From NCBI RefSeq assembly GCF_000517545.1, contig NZ_BAIV01000012.1, positions 62,001 to 126,000 of the forward strand: a DNA stretch of 64,000 bases, given 5' to 3'. The notes below the pieces were generated by a model. That model had not been told where the DNA came from, ran no database searches, and saw only the letters and a list, made by a program, of their open reading frames with translations. Position 1 is the stretch's first letter. Every line of letters starts with the position of its first letter. This DNA is from Bacteroides reticulotermitis JCM 10512. Lineage in GTDB: Bacteria; Bacteroidota; Bacteroidia; Bacteroidales; Bacteroidaceae. Made by a program: the position numbers and the translations under genes. This document shows positions 48,115 to 58,566 of this stretch, one piece after another.

Positions 48115-48146
48115 AAAGGCACTAAGGAGATCTCCTTAGTGCCTTT
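48115..48146 (-). terminator. Terminator of pepD
   Basis: A perfect 16-base palindromic stem (AAAGGCACTAAGGAGA and its complement) lies 38 bases past the dipeptidase stop. Confidence 0.8.
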
Positions 48147-48184
48147 CGTTTATGATGTAGAACTATGCAAATAGTTCGCTGATT

Positions 48185-49642
48185 TTACTTCCGGGGAGCT
48201 TGCTCCAAAGTAGCTACCAAAAAGTCATAGAACTTTGGTACAGTCGGTATATACGCTCTTTCATCCGGTGAGTGAGGTGATCTCAAAGTAGGGCCAAAGG
48301 AGATCATATCCAAACCGGGAATAATTGCACCGATAATTCCGCATTCTAATCCGGCGTGAATAACTTTCACTGCAGGCTCTACCCCAAACTGTTGTTTATA
48401 GGAAGCTTTCATTGCGTGCAATATCGGTGATTCAACATTAGGTTGCCATCCGGAGTAACCACCGGTCATTTCTACTTTCATACCAGCCATAGAGAAACAA
48501 GACTCTAGACTAGTCGTTAAGTATTCCTTCATACTATCGCTTGAGCTACGAGCCAGAATTTTAAAGTCGGCCTTACCGCTACCAATAACAATTATCGCCA
48601 AGTTAGAAGAGGTCTCTACAGTATCAGGCACAGTTGGTATCATACGGGTTACGCCATTCTGACAAGCAAAAATAGCATCAATCAGATTGTCTTGAATTTC
48701 TTGTGGGACTTTACCGAGCGGTAATTCCACTCTTTCCGCTTGAAAGCTAATTGGAGTTTCAACAGCAGCCAATTCTTCATTGAAAAGATCTTCGCAATAT
48801 TTCACCAAGCCAAGGATTTCTTCTTCATTTTCAGCCGGAATGGTTATCACCGCATTGGCTTCTCGTGGAATAGCATTGCGCATATTTCCACCTTCCCAAC
48901 TAGCTAAATGTGCTTCATAGGTAGCAACCGCCTCACGTACAAAGCGAACTAACAGCTTGTTGGCATTGCCACGTCCTTCATTAATTTCCAATCCGGAATG
49001 GCCTCCACGCAATCCTTTCAAAGTAACTTTGAGAGCAATATCGCCTTCTTCAGGAGCTACTTCCTTATATTCTAATGTAGCGGTGACATCCATACCACCG
49101 GCACAACCAATATACAATTCTCCTTCATCTTCCGAATCAAGATTCAGCATTATTTCGCCATTCAGTGTACCGGGTTTCAATCCAAATGCACCGTACATTC
49201 CAGTTTCCTCATCTTTCGTGATCAAGGCCTCCAAAGGACCGTGCTTCAAATCCTTTGATTCCAATACAGCCATAATGGCAGCTACGCCTAGTCCATTGTC
49301 AGCTCCTAACGTAGTACCTTTCGCTTTCACCCAATCGCCATCTATATAGGTCTGAATAGGATCTTTTTCAAAGTCGTGTACCGTGTCGTTATTCTTCTGC
49401 GGAACCATATCCATATGAGCCTGCAAAATAATGCCTTTCAGATTCTCCATTCCCGGAGTAGCCGGCTTACGTATAATCACGTTGCCAACTTCATCGACAA
49501 AAGTTTCTAACCCCAACTCTTTTCCAAAATTGAGTAAGAAGTTTGTCACTTTCTCCATATGACCAGATGGACGGGGAATTTGCGTTAATGAATAAAAATG
49601 CTTCCAAACGTTTTGTGGAGCTAAAGAAAGAATACTACTCAT
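48185..49642 (-). CDS. pepD: Cytosolic beta-alanyl/aminoacyl-histidine dipeptidase PepD
   Basis: This 485-residue zinc dipeptidase of the M20 family cleaves dipeptides with broad specificity, including Xaa-His. Metal-binding motifs are visible: LQAHMDMVPQ (first His and the following Asp), TTLGADNGLGVAA, ITKDEETGMYG with the catalytic Glu pair, NLDSEDEGELY, and the late IHAGLECG. The protein has the full two-domain layout (catalytic and dimerisation). It starts 13 bases downstream of the flippase-like gene on the same strand, so the two may be co-transcribed. No break is seen. Confidence 0.93.
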   Translation of the reverse strand: MSSILSLAPQNVWKHFYSLTQIPRPSGHMEKVTNFLLNFGKELGLETFVDEVGNVIIRKPATPGMENLKGIILQAHMDMVPQKNNDTVHDFEKDPIQTYIDGDWVKAKGTTLGADNGLGVAAIMAVLESKDLKHGPLEALITKDEETGMYGAFGLKPGTLNGEIMLNLDSEDEGELYIGCAGGMDVTATLEYKEVAPEEGDIALKVTLKGLRGGHSGLEINEGRGNANKLLVRFVREAVATYEAHLASWEGGNMRNAIPREANAVITIPAENEEEILGLVKYCEDLFNEELAAVETPISFQAERVELPLGKVPQEIQDNLIDAIFACQNGVTRMIPTVPDTVETSSNLAIIVIGSGKADFKILARSSSDSMKEYLTTSLESCFSMAGMKVEMTGGYSGWQPNVESPILHAMKASYKQQFGVEPAVKVIHAGLECGIIGAIIPGLDMISFGPTLRSPHSPDERAYIPTVPKFYDFLVATLEQAPRK

Positions 49643-49654
49643 AACATTTTCTAT

Positions 49655-50648
49655 TTAATAATTAGTTTTGTTCTTATTGGTAAACGAGAGAGCTACTAAA
49701 GCATATACACCCAACAAAACTACCAAAAAAGTTTGAATTCCATGCACAATTAAAGCAAATATTCCGGCTTCGGTCACATTTACTCCATAAAGCATCATCA
49801 TTGAAATGACTGCAAAGTGCCAGGGGCCTGCTCCGTTAGGCGTAGGTACAATAACAGCAAATGTTCCACCAACGAACATCACCAACGCAGCCAGCATACT
49901 CAGATGACTCGTGAATTCAAAACAATAGAAGGTAAAATAGAAATGAAAGAAATAACAGCCCCAAATAGCGAGCGTGTAAAATATGAATAGCGGTATGTTA
50001 CGTACATTTTTGAGAGACATTACACCTTCACATATATTGAGTACAAAACCTTTCACTCTTTCATAAAAGAACAACGTTTTTCTCAGGTAATAAAGGAGCA
50101 CCAACACGCCTATCAAACAGAACAATACGATATAGAACCATACAGAAGTAAGTAAATGAACCAGCGAAGGAATCTTAGTTCCGGTCTGTTCCAGAAAAGT
50201 AATGAAAACAGGCATCTGCAACAAAAAGGTGATTCCGGTAATGAATAGAATAGTTAAAGTATCGACCAAGCGTTCGGTAACAACAGTACCCAACGATTTG
50301 GAGAATGACACATTATCATATTTGGCAAGTACTCCGCAACGGCTAATTTCGCCCAATCGAGGAATTACAAGACTAGCTGCATAAGATACAAAAATTGCAT
50401 TTACACAATCATTCCGCTTCGGGAAAACGCCCAAAGGCTCCAAAGTCTGCCGCCAGCGCCAGCCGCGAAAGAGTTGGGCTAGAATACCAAATAGAAGTGA
50501 AAACAGCATCCACCACCAATTCATGCCACGTAGTAGTACATCTCCTGCCTTTGAAAAGTCAAAAGTCCCGATAAACCCAGAACAAAATAAAGCCGCCCAA
50601 GACAATTGGTAAAACAAGTTTCAGCGCCTTTTTTATTAGTTTCTTCAT
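49655..50648 (-). CDS. Flippase-like membrane protein (LPG synthase TM-region family), frameshifted
   Basis: This inner-membrane protein of about 330 residues belongs to the lysylphosphatidylglycerol synthase transmembrane-region / UPF0104 family, with about eight helices. Motifs include FRGWRWRQTLEPLG and VIPRLGEISRCGVLAKY. The true start is ATG 50648, MKKLIKKALKLVLPIVLGG, but that frame stops after WVYRDF. A one-base insertion in the plus-strand AAAA run at 50561-50564 separates it from DFSKAGDVLLRGMNWWW. Removing one base gives the continuous YRDFDFSKAGD. The family may move lipids or glycolipids across membranes; the substrate is unknown. The gene is divergent from rsmA. Confidence 0.8.
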
Positions 50649-50679
50649 CCTTAATCCTTCATTCTTCATTTAAAAGAAT

Positions 50680-50687
50680 TACCTTTG
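50680..50687 (+). promoter_or_regulatory. -7 promoter element of rsmA
   Basis: TACCTTTG matches TAnnTTTG, 32 bases before the rsmA start. The -33 region is weak. Confidence 0.5.
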
Positions 50688-50718
50688 TCAACTGCAAAAG
50701 TAATTATTTAGTTGGTAA

Positions 50719-51519
50719 ATGAAATTAGTAAAGCCTAAAAAGTTTCTCGGACAACACTTTCTGAAAGATCTGAAAGTAGCAGAGAACATCGCTGATACAG
50801 TCGATACCTTTCCCGAATTGCCTGTTTTGGAAGTCGGGCCGGGTATGGGAGTACTCACCCAGTTTCTTGTAAAAAAGGACAGACAGATTAAAGTGGTCGA
50901 GGTAGATTACGAATCCGTGGCTTATCTTCGTGAAACATTTCCGCAACTGGAAGATCACATCATCGAAGATGATTTTCTGAAAATGAAACTACAACGTTTA
51001 TTCGACGGAAAACCTTTTGTGCTTACCGGCAATTACCCATACAACATTTCCAGTCAGATCTTTTTCAAGATGCTGGATAATAAAGACATTATACCTTGCT
51101 GCACCGGAATGATTCAAAAAGAAGTAGCCGAGCGCATAGCAGCAGGTCCAGGCAGTAAGACTTACGGAATTCTAAGTATACTGATTCAAGCATGGTATAA
51201 AGTTGAATACCTATTTACGGTTAGTGAACAGGTATTTAACCCTCCTCCCAAAGTAAAAAGCGCAGTTATTCGCATGACGCGCAACGAAACTCAGCAATTA
51301 GGCTGTGACGAGAAACTATTCAAGCAGGTGGTGAAAACAACATTCAACCAACGCCGAAAAACATTACGTAATTCCATCAAACCGATATTAGGTAAAGATT
51401 GCCCGTTGACGGCAGATGTTTTATTCAACAAACGTCCCGAGCAACTATCGGTGCAGGAGTTTATCGACCTGACCAACAGAGTCGAAGCGGCACTCAAAGC
51501 AATGAATCAGCCAGCTTAA
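50719..51519 (+). CDS. rsmA: 16S rRNA dimethyladenosine transferase RsmA (KsgA)
   Basis: This 266-residue SAM-dependent enzyme dimethylates two adjacent adenosines near the 3' end of 16S rRNA during 30S maturation. The N-terminal KKFLGQHFLKD, the SAM-binding motif VLEVGPGMGVLTQFL and the catalytic NYPYNISSQIFFKML (NLPY-type motif) are all present, as is the C-terminal VFNPPPKVKSAVIRM. The start is ATG with a -7 promoter element 32 bases away. mgtE follows after 45 bases, possibly in the same transcript. Confidence 0.96.
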   Translation: MKLVKPKKFLGQHFLKDLKVAENIADTVDTFPELPVLEVGPGMGVLTQFLVKKDRQIKVVEVDYESVAYLRETFPQLEDHIIEDDFLKMKLQRLFDGKPFVLTGNYPYNISSQIFFKMLDNKDIIPCCTGMIQKEVAERIAAGPGSKTYGILSILIQAWYKVEYLFTVSEQVFNPPPKVKSAVIRMTRNETQQLGCDEKLFKQVVKTTFNQRRKTLRNSIKPILGKDCPLTADVLFNKRPEQLSVQEFIDLTNRVEAALKAMNQPA

Positions 51520-51564
51520 ACGCCTGATCCGACTGCAAGTAGTAATACGTAAAACCGAACTGAC

Positions 51565-52904
51565 ATGGATGAGGAATACATTGGCAATGTGAAACGCCTT
51601 ATAGAACAAAAAGAAGCCGATAAGGTTAAAAATCTTCTCGTCGACCTCCATCCGGCCGACATTGCCGAATTATGCAATGACCTAAGTACGGAAGAAGCGC
51701 GGTTTGTCTATCGGTTGCTCGACAATGAGACGGCAGCGGATGTACTCATGGAGATGGACGAGGATGTCCGTAAAGAGTTTCTAGAGATACTTCCTTCCGA
51801 AACGATCGCTAAGCGCTTCGTTGACTACATGGACACGGATGATGCCGTAGACTTAATGCGTGAGTTGGACGAAGACAAGCAGGAAGAGGTGCTTTCGCAT
51901 ATAGAAGACATAGAACAGGCTGGTGATATTGTCGATTTATTGAAATATGATGAAAACACCGCCGGTGGTTTGATGGGTACAGAGATGGTACTTGTCAACG
52001 AAAACTGGAGTATGCCGGAGTGTTTGAAAGAGATGCGCCTGCAAGCGGAAGTTCTGGATGAGGTCTATTACGTATACGTTATTGACGACGACGAACGCCT
52101 GCGAGGTGTTTTTCCACTCAAAAAGATGATTACCTCGCCTTCGGTATCGAAGGTAAAGCATGTGATGCAGAAAGAACCTATTTCGGTGCATGTCGACACT
52201 TCTATTGAAGAGGTAGTACAGATCATCGAAAAATATGACTTGGTAGCTTTGCCCGTTATTGATAGCATTGGCCGGCTAGTCGGACAGATCACTGTCGACG
52301 ACGTTATGGATGAAGTGCGTGAACAAGCCGAACGTGACTATCAATTGGCTTCAGGTCTTTCGCAAGACGTAGAAACCGATGATAAAGTCTTTCGTCAAAC
52401 CACGGCACGGTTGCTTGGCTAATTATCGGCATGCTGGGAGGTATCGGTAACTCTATGATTCTGGGAAATTTTGATACTACGTTTGCCGCACATCCGGAGA
52501 TGGCACTCTACATTCCGTTAATCGGAGGTACGGGAGGAAACGTGGGTACGCAATCGTCCGCCATAATTGTACAAGGACTTGCCAACAGTTCGCTAGATAC
52601 CAAGAACACATTCAAACAAGTTAGCAAAGAAGCAGTAGTGGCCTTGATTAATGCCACTATTATCTCGATATTGGTATACACCTACAACTTTATTCGGTTT
52701 GGTGCAACTGCCACAGTGACGTATTCCGTGTCGATCAGCCTATTTGCGGTCGTCATGTTTGCTTCAATCTTCGGGACATTGGTACCGATGACACTCGAAA
52801 GACTTAAAATAGATCCTGCTATTGCTACCGGACCGTTTATTGCCATCACAAATGACATAATCGGAATGATGTTATATATGGGAATTACTGTTTTATTGTC
52901 GTGA
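51565..52904 (+). CDS. mgtE: Magnesium transporter MgtE, frameshifted in this sequence
   Basis: MgtE is an Mg2+-gated magnesium channel. The cytosolic N domain (LLVDLHPADIAELCNDL, about 20-130) is followed by two CBS domains (about 140-260, with VHVDTSIEEVVQIIEKYDLV) and five transmembrane helices at the C-terminus. A one-base deletion at about 52414 (CC read as C) breaks TTARL from PWLIIGMLGGIGNSMIL; the second part carries the PLIGGTGGNVGTQSSAIIVQ motif and ends at 52904. Rejoined, the protein is about 446 residues, normal for the family. Confidence 0.92.
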
Positions 52905-52989
52905 AAGTAAGATAAATAAAAAAAAATAGGCAAAATAGTATGAAGTAATTGTTTTATTTCATTAATTTGTGACCCAAAACTAATATACA

Positions 52990-54840
52990 ATGATGGACGC
53001 TCATGACACTACTCTACCTCTGAATCAAGGGAAGTTAGAAGAAGAAAAGAAAACATCCGAAGTTTCCGAAGTTATTATCGAGACTCCGGTTGAGAATGTT
53101 GATGCCGTAAAGGAACCGGAAGAAACTACGAAACAGATGGACAAAGAGGAAATCTTGAACCGGTTGAAAGAACTCGCGCAAAACACAGAAAACACGAATA
53201 AGCAAGAAATTGACAACCTGAAACAAGCATTCTATAAGTTACATAATGCAGAACTCGAAGCTGCTAAAAAACTGTTTCTCGACAACGGAGGCGTTGAAGA
53301 GGACTTCCTCCCGGAAGAAGATCCCGCTGAAATCAATTTCAAACGTTTAATGTCGGGCATTAAAGAAAAGAGAAGTGTTTTTGCTGCCGAATTAGAACGC
53401 CAAAAAGAAGATAACCTACAGGTAAAGCTCTCCATCATTGAAGAGTTAAAAGAACTTGTAGAATCGGGAGATGACGCAAACAAATCCTATACTGAATTCA
53501 AAAAGCTACAGCAGCAGTGGAACGAAACCAAACTGGTTCCGCAAGGTAAAGTGAACGAGATTTGGAAAAACTACCAACTGTATGTCGAGAAGTTCTATGA
53601 CCTGCTAAAGCTAAACAATGAATTCAGAGAATATGACTTTAAGAAAAACCTAGAGATAAAAACGCACCTTTGTGAGGCAGCAGAGAAGCTGACCAACGAA
53701 GAAGATGTTGTTTCCGCCTTCCACCAACTACAGAAGCTCCATCAAGAGTTCCGCGATACCGGTCCCGTAGCAAAAGACTTGCGGGATGAGGTGTGGAATC
53801 GTTTCAAAACAGCTTCTACGGCAGTGAATCGCCGTCATCAACAACATTTCGAAGAACTCAAAGAAGTTGAGCAACATAATCTTGACCAAAAAACAGTTAT
53901 CTGCGAAATTGTTGAAGCTATAGAGTACGATGAACTCAAGACATTCACTTCTTGGGAGAATAAAACTCAAGAAGTTATCGCCTTGCAAAACAAATGGAAA
54001 ACGATAGGTTTTGCTCCTCAAAGAATGAATGTTAAGATATTCGACCGCTTCCGTCAGGCTTGCGATGAATTCTTTAAAAAGAAGGGAGAATTCTTCAAGA
54101 CCTTGAAAGAGGGCATGAATGAAAACCTGGAAAAGAAAAAAGCTCTCTGCGAAACAGCAGAAGCACTCAAAGATAGTACCGACTGGAAAGTTACGTCAGA
54201 TGCCTTGACCGCTCTCCAAAAAGAGTGGAAAACAATAGGTCCTGTGGCGAAAAAGCATTCTGATGCCATATGGAAACGCTTCATCAGTGCTTGTGACCAT
54301 TTCTTTGAACAAAAGAAAAAGTCCAACTCCTCACAACGCTCTGTTGAGCTAGAGAATATGGAGAAGAAGAAGGCCGTAATCGAAAAGTTATCTTCTATCG
54401 ATGAGAAGATGGACACCGATGAGGCAACTACCTTAGTGCGTGAGTTAATGAAAGAATGGAACTCTATCGGACACGTTCCTTTCAAAGAAAAAGATAAGTT
54501 GTACAAACTGTATCATGCACAGATCGATCTATTATTCGGCCGTTTTAATATAAGCACTTCGCACAAGAAGCTAAGCAATTTCCGCTCTAATATCAGTAAC
54601 ATCCAAGAAAGCGGCCCACAACCTTTATATAGAGAGCGCGAAAAGCTTATGCGCACTTATGACAATATGAAGAGCGAATTGCAGACTTATGAAAACAACT
54701 TAGGCTTTTTGACCTCCACTTCTAAAAAGGGTAGCAGTCTACTCACTGAATTGAACCGTAAGGTAGAAAAGCTGAAAGCTGACCTGGAATTGGTTATGCA
54801 AAAGATAAAAGTAATCGATGAATCTTTGAGAGAGGAATAA
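52990..54840 (+). CDS. DUF349-repeat protein
   Basis: This 616-residue, highly charged, mostly helical protein has an acidic N-terminal tail (about 1-60) and then at least five DUF349-like helical repeats, seen as LQQQWNETKLVPQGKVNEIW, LHQEFRDTGPVAKDLRDEVW, LQNKWKTIGFAPQRMNVKIF, LQKEWKTIGPVAKKHSDAIW and LMKEWNSIGHVPFKEKDKLY. A coiled coil closes the protein. There is no signal peptide, so it is probably cytoplasmic. DUF349 proteins are widespread in Bacteroidota and have no settled function. The start is an ATG at 52990, with a second Met next to it. It is followed by a strong terminator. Confidence 0.85.
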   Translation: MMDAHDTTLPLNQGKLEEEKKTSEVSEVIIETPVENVDAVKEPEETTKQMDKEEILNRLKELAQNTENTNKQEIDNLKQAFYKLHNAELEAAKKLFLDNGGVEEDFLPEEDPAEINFKRLMSGIKEKRSVFAAELERQKEDNLQVKLSIIEELKELVESGDDANKSYTEFKKLQQQWNETKLVPQGKVNEIWKNYQLYVEKFYDLLKLNNEFREYDFKKNLEIKTHLCEAAEKLTNEEDVVSAFHQLQKLHQEFRDTGPVAKDLRDEVWNRFKTASTAVNRRHQQHFEELKEVEQHNLDQKTVICEIVEAIEYDELKTFTSWENKTQEVIALQNKWKTIGFAPQRMNVKIFDRFRQACDEFFKKKGEFFKTLKEGMNENLEKKKALCETAEALKDSTDWKVTSDALTALQKEWKTIGPVAKKHSDAIWKRFISACDHFFEQKKKSNSSQRSVELENMEKKKAVIEKLSSIDEKMDTDEATTLVRELMKEWNSIGHVPFKEKDKLYKLYHAQIDLLFGRFNISTSHKKLSNFRSNISNIQESGPQPLYREREKLMRTYDNMKSELQTYENNLGFLTSTSKKGSSLLTELNRKVEKLKADLELVMQKIKVIDESLREE

Positions 54841-54870
54841 ATGAATCTTTGATTTCTACCAAACAACTCA

Positions 54871-54913
54871 TATAGAAAAGGAGCGGGCTTTGATAGTCCG
54901 CTCCTTTTCTATA
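54871..54913 (+). terminator. Rho-independent terminator of the DUF349 gene
   Basis: A perfect 16-base stem, TATAGAAAAGGAGCGG with CCGCTCCTTTTCTATA, has an 11-base loop. Confidence 0.9.
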
Positions 54914-54973
54914 AATAAATATCCCAGATTAAAAATCATGCCTTGGCAGCCTGCTATACAATAGAGAAGCAAC

Positions 54974-55515
54974 GGATCACTTGCAAAAGTATGGGAATAC
55001 AGGCATTTTCTACAATGACACATCACTTTATGTCACAGTCACTTTTTCGCATATCATTCAGTATATCAACATATTGCAATGCGCCTTCTTTTTTTGTATC
55101 ACTTTATTCTGAGGAACGATAGCTATTGCTCGCTTCCCCCAAGAACAGAGCCTTCAATTCACCAAATAAGTCTTTTCTCAACCGTATCGTGCGCAACTAT
55201 TCGTAGATTTAAGCAGTCTTTTTTTATGTTTTTCCCCTTCTATTTCCTGTTCCACATATTGTGGAACAGCTGTTTCATAATATGTGCGACGCCCGTTCCA
55301 CAATATGTGAGTCAGCCGTCGCACATATGTGGAACGGCTAATATAATGGAAAAAAGAGCCTTTTACTAGTTGTTTACTACTATATGTCGGGGTATTTTAG
55401 CCAAGTACACAATCTTTGAAAATCGGTATTATCTATTGAGTAGATCAATCTGAGAAGAGTAGACGCAATGTATCAAATTACCAATCAGGCATTTACGGCA
55501 AAAAGTGACTATGAC
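54974..55515. repeat. Repeated non-coding element, copy 2
   Basis: It begins with GGATCACTTGCAAAAGTATGG, 24 of 25 bases matching the left end of copy 1, then is collinear with copy 1 from 55034 to 55514. Terminal arms TGTCACAGTCACTTTTTCGC (55031-55050) and GCAAAAAGTGACTATGAC (55498-55515) are imperfect inverted repeats. It lacks the extra ~100 bases of copy 1 after the left end, and I find no right outer repeat. It lies between the DUF349 terminator and tRNA-Gln. Confidence 0.75.
55249..55335. repeat. Four tandem mini-palindromes (copy 2 array)
   Basis: Units start at 55249, 55272, 55295 and 55318, exactly 23 bases apart. Arms are GTTCCAC/GTGGAAC, GTTTCAT/GTGCGAC, GTTCCAC/GTGAGTC and GTCGCAC/GTGGAAC. 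Compared with copy 1, the first unit has changed both arms together. Confidence 0.85.
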
Positions 55516-55738
55516 TATATATCGTTTGCATTAACGCGCCCGAACAGTCTTTTTACCGATGAGGCATTGCACACATCTAATACCGGGGAAATTGTCTATT
55601 CGAAAACAACCTCCGCAGGATAAAGGAACAGGGTATCATGCAAGTTGATGAAAGTTTTTATTATAGAATGATTGGTTGGTTTAAAGATAGGGTTCACTTT
55701 TCTTCGGTTTTACAGGATTCCGGTGAAGTGGATACAAC
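55468..55738 (+). pseudogene. Possible coding relic beside the repeated element
   Basis: From ATG 55468 a 51-codon frame reads MYQITNQAFTAKSDYDYISF and onward to a stop at 55621. The next frame, open from 55581, continues NNLRRIKEQGIMQVDESFYY and runs into the tRNA terminator. Protein-like composition in two adjacent frames suggests a decayed or frameshifted gene. Its beginning overlaps the right arm of copy 2. I do not recognise a family. Confidence 0.25.
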
Positions 55739-55754
55739 GCAATTAAATATAAAC

Positions 55755-55790
55755 AAAAAAAGGTGCTAAAAACTCATGTTTTTGCACCTT
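55755..55790 (-). terminator. Terminator of the tRNA-Gln transcript
   Basis: On the minus strand AAGGTGCAAAAAC pairs with GTTTTTAGCACCTT and a run of T residues follows, right after the tRNA 3' end. Confidence 0.8.
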
Positions 55791-55793
55791 GCG

Positions 55794-55864
55794 TTGGGCT
55801 ACCTGGATTCGAACCAGGAATGACAGGACCAGAATCTGTAGTGTTACCGTTACACCATAGCCCA
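55794..55864 (-). tRNA. tRNA-Gln (anticodon CTG)
   Basis: Read on the minus strand, the acceptor arms TGGGCTA and TAGCCCA pair over 7 bases, the T arm is CCTGG-TTCGAAT-CCAGG, and the anticodon loop TTCTGGT places CTG at positions 34-36, decoding CAG (Gln). The anticodon stem is ACAGA/CCTGT with one A-C mismatch at its base. The CCA end is not encoded. A terminator follows closely, so it is a single-tRNA transcript. Confidence 0.93.
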
Positions 55865-56006
55865 CTATTTTAGCGATTGCGGATGCAAAGATACAAATTA
55901 TTTGGGATAACAAAACATTCCTCTGTTTTTTTTCTCGAAAAACATCCGGCTGCTGTCGCAAAAGAATTACATCATAACTAAAAAACACAAAAATATAGGT
56001 TATAAC

Positions 56007-56038
56007 TTTCTTGTATCCAATAAATCACCGTATATTTG
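56007..56038 (+). promoter_or_regulatory. Bacteroides-type promoter of rsfS-ftsH-cdsA
   Basis: A -7 TATATTTG (56031-56038) lies 20 bases after TTTC (56007-56010, one mismatch to TTTG). The leader to rsfS is about 100 bases. Confidence 0.6.
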
Positions 56039-56137
56039 TCAAAAATATAACGTTTATAATTAGAAGAAACAAAGAACCCCTTTTTCTTGTTATAAGAAGA
56101 CAAGAATCAAGCATACATTATTAATTCTAACAAATAG

Positions 56138-56497
56138 ATGAGCGATACAAAAATATTAATAAAAAAAATCCAAGAGGGAATTCAGGAAAAAAAAGGCAAG
56201 AACATTGTGATAGCCGACTTAACCAAGATAGAAGACACCATCTGTAACTATTTTATAATCTGTCAGGGAAACTCCCCTAGCCAAATTAGTTCGATTGTTG
56301 ACTCTATCAAAGAATTTACTCACGAAGGGGTGAATAGTAAACCCCTTGCGATAGATGGGCTTCGCAATGCTGAATGGGTAGCCATGGACTATGCTGATGT
56401 ACTGGTTCATATTTTTCTGCCTGAAACCAGGGCTTTCTACAACCTTGAGCATCTCTGGGCTGACTCTAAACTCACTAAAGTACCTGATTTAGACTAA
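56138..56497 (+). CDS. rsfS: Ribosome silencing factor RsfS
   Basis: This 119-residue protein binds ribosomal protein uL14 and blocks joining of the subunits when nutrients are scarce. The family core is visible: IVIADLTKIEDTICNYFIIC, GNSPSQISSIVDSIKEF and the closing DYADVLVHIFLPETRAFYNL with LEHLWADS. It starts an operon with ftsH (9 bases downstream) and cdsA. Length is normal. Confidence 0.93.
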   Translation: MSDTKILIKKIQEGIQEKKGKNIVIADLTKIEDTICNYFIICQGNSPSQISSIVDSIKEFTHEGVNSKPLAIDGLRNAEWVAMDYADVLVHIFLPETRAFYNLEHLWADSKLTKVPDLD

Positions 56498-56506
56498 ATT
56501 ATCATT

Positions 56507-58555
56507 ATGAATAATAACAAGAATACAAACAGTGACAATAAGCCCAACAGTAAAATGAATATGCCCAAGTTCAACTTGAATTGGATGTATATGATCATTG
56601 CACTTATGCTCATAGGGCTATGGTGGGGCGGAAATCCCGGGGGAGCCGGGAAAAAGGTTGTTCCGTACAGCCAATTCCAAGAATATATAAGCAAAGGGTA
56701 TATCAATAAAGTATTGGGATACGAAGATAAATCGATTGAAGCTTTCATAAAGCCTACTGCCGTAGCAGTAGTGTTTGGAGCTGATTCTAATAGCGTTGGA
56801 AAGAACCCGATGGTTACAAGCCGGGCTCCTTCTACGGATCGATTGGAAGACTTCCTGCAAACAGAAAAAGCAGCAGGCCATTTCGACGGTTCCTCTGATT
56901 ATCTTCCCAAATCGGATATATTCCCAGCTATTCTGATAAATATTCTTCCATTAGTTTTACTGATCGGTCTCTGGATCTTTTTCATGCGCAGAATGAGTGG
57001 CAATTCCGGTGGAGGTGCCGGTGGGGTCTTTAATGTAGGCAAATCAAAAGCACAGTTATTCGAAAAGGGAGGCTCAATCAAAATCACATTCAAGGATGTG
57101 GCCGGATTGGCGGAAGCTAAACAAGAAATTGAAGAGATTGTAGAGTTCCTCAAAGAACCACAGAAATATACAGACTTAGGAGGCAAGATACCTAAGGGAG
57201 CTTTGCTCGTAGGCCCTCCGGGAACCGGTAAAACCTTATTAGCGAAAGCGGTTGCCGGTGAAGCAGACGTACCATTCTTCTCTCTGGCCGGTTCGGACTT
57301 TGTCGAAATGTTTGTAGGTGTAGGAGCATCACGTGTACGTGACCTATTCAAACAAGCTAAAGAGAAAGCACCCTGTATTGTATTTATCGATGAGATTGAT
57401 GCGGTAGGACGTGCACGTGGTAAAAACCCTGCAATGGGAGGTAATGACGAACGCGAAAATACATTGAATCAGTTGCTGACCGAAATGGATGGCTTCGGAT
57501 CGAACAGTGGAGTCATTATCCTTGCAGCTACCAACCGCGTAGATGTATTGGACAAGGCTTTACTCCGTGCAGGCCGTTTCGACCGCCAGATCCACGTGGA
57601 CCTACCCGACTTGAATGAACGCAAAGAAGTATTTGGTGTACACTTACGCCCAATCAAAATAGACGATACGGTTGATGTCGATCTGTTAGCTCGTCAAACT
57701 CCAGGATTCTCAGGTGCTGACATAGCTAATGTATGTAACGAAGCAGCCCTAATAGCAGCCCGCCACCAAAAGAAATTTGTGGGCAAACAAGACTTCTTGG
57801 ATGCTGTAGACCGTATTATCGGTGGATTGGAAAAGAAAACGAAAATCACAACCGAAGCTGAACGCCGATCTATCGCACTTCATGAAGCAGGCCATGCCAG
57901 TATCTCCTGGTTATTGGAATATGCCAACCCATTGATTAAAGTAACGATCGTACCTCGCGGACGCGCACTCGGAGCAGCTTGGTACCTACCGGAAGAACGC
58001 CAAATCACCACCAAAGAACAAATGCTGGATGAGATGTGTGCAACTCTGGGAGGACGCGCAGCCGAAGACTTATTTATCGGACGCATTTCAACCGGGGCAA
58101 TGAACGACTTGGAAAGAGTAACCAAACAGGCTTATGGCATGATTGTTTATTTGGGAATGAGTGAAAAACTTCCAAACTTGTGTTACTACAACAACGAAGA
58201 GTATTCGTTCAATCGTCCTTATAGCGAGAAAACAGCTGAACTGATCGATGAAGAGGTTAAGAAAATGGTTAACGAGCAGTATGAGCGTGCCAAACTAATT
58301 CTATCTGAGAATAAGGAAGGGCATAATGAACTGACCCAATTACTCATTGAGAAAGAGGTTATCTTCGCAGAAGACGTGGAACGTATCTTTGGGAAACGTC
58401 CGTGGGCTTCTCGTTCCGAAGAGATCATGGCAGCAAAAGAAAGTCAGGCTGCTGCTGAAGCTGAAAGAAAGCTAGCCAAAGAGTTAGAAGAAAAAGAGAA
58501 TAAAGAAGAAACTGAAAGCTCTGAACAAGAGGAAACAGCGGAATCCAACAACTAA
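56507..58555 (+). CDS. ftsH: ATP-dependent zinc metalloprotease FtsH
   Basis: This 682-residue membrane-anchored AAA protease degrades misfolded membrane proteins and short-lived regulators. Two transmembrane helices ([15 protein letters not shown] and [20 protein letters not shown]) flank a periplasmic domain. The AAA domain has Walker [16 protein letters not shown], Walker [14 protein letters not shown] and the second region of homology [20 protein letters not shown]. The zinc site is HEAGHA. The acidic C-terminal tail is rich in Glu and Lys. It follows rsfS and precedes cdsA with short gaps. Confidence 0.96.
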   Translation: MNNNKNTNSDNKPNSKMNMPKFNLNWMYMIIALMLIGLWWGGNPGGAGKKVVPYSQFQEYISKGYINKVLGYEDKSIEAFIKPTAVAVVFGADSNSVGKNPMVTSRAPSTDRLEDFLQTEKAAGHFDGSSDYLPKSDIFPAILINILPLVLLIGLWIFFMRRMSGNSGGGAGGVFNVGKSKAQLFEKGGSIKITFKDVAGLAEAKQEIEEIVEFLKEPQKYTDLGGKIPKGALLVGPPGTGKTLLAKAVAGEADVPFFSLAGSDFVEMFVGVGASRVRDLFKQAKEKAPCIVFIDEIDAVGRARGKNPAMGGNDERENTLNQLLTEMDGFGSNSGVIILAATNRVDVLDKALLRAGRFDRQIHVDLPDLNERKEVFGVHLRPIKIDDTVDVDLLARQTPGFSGADIANVCNEAALIAARHQKKFVGKQDFLDAVDRIIGGLEKKTKITTEAERRSIALHEAGHASISWLLEYANPLIKVTIVPRGRALGAAWYLPEERQITTKEQMLDEMCATLGGRAAEDLFIGRISTGAMNDLERVTKQAYGMIVYLGMSEKLPNLCYYNNEEYSFNRPYSEKTAELIDEEVKKMVNEQYERAKLILSENKEGHNELTQLLIEKEVIFAEDVERIFGKRPWASRSEEIMAAKESQAAAEAERKLAKELEEKENKEETESSEQEETAESNN

Positions 58556-58566
58556 AACCAACTGTT

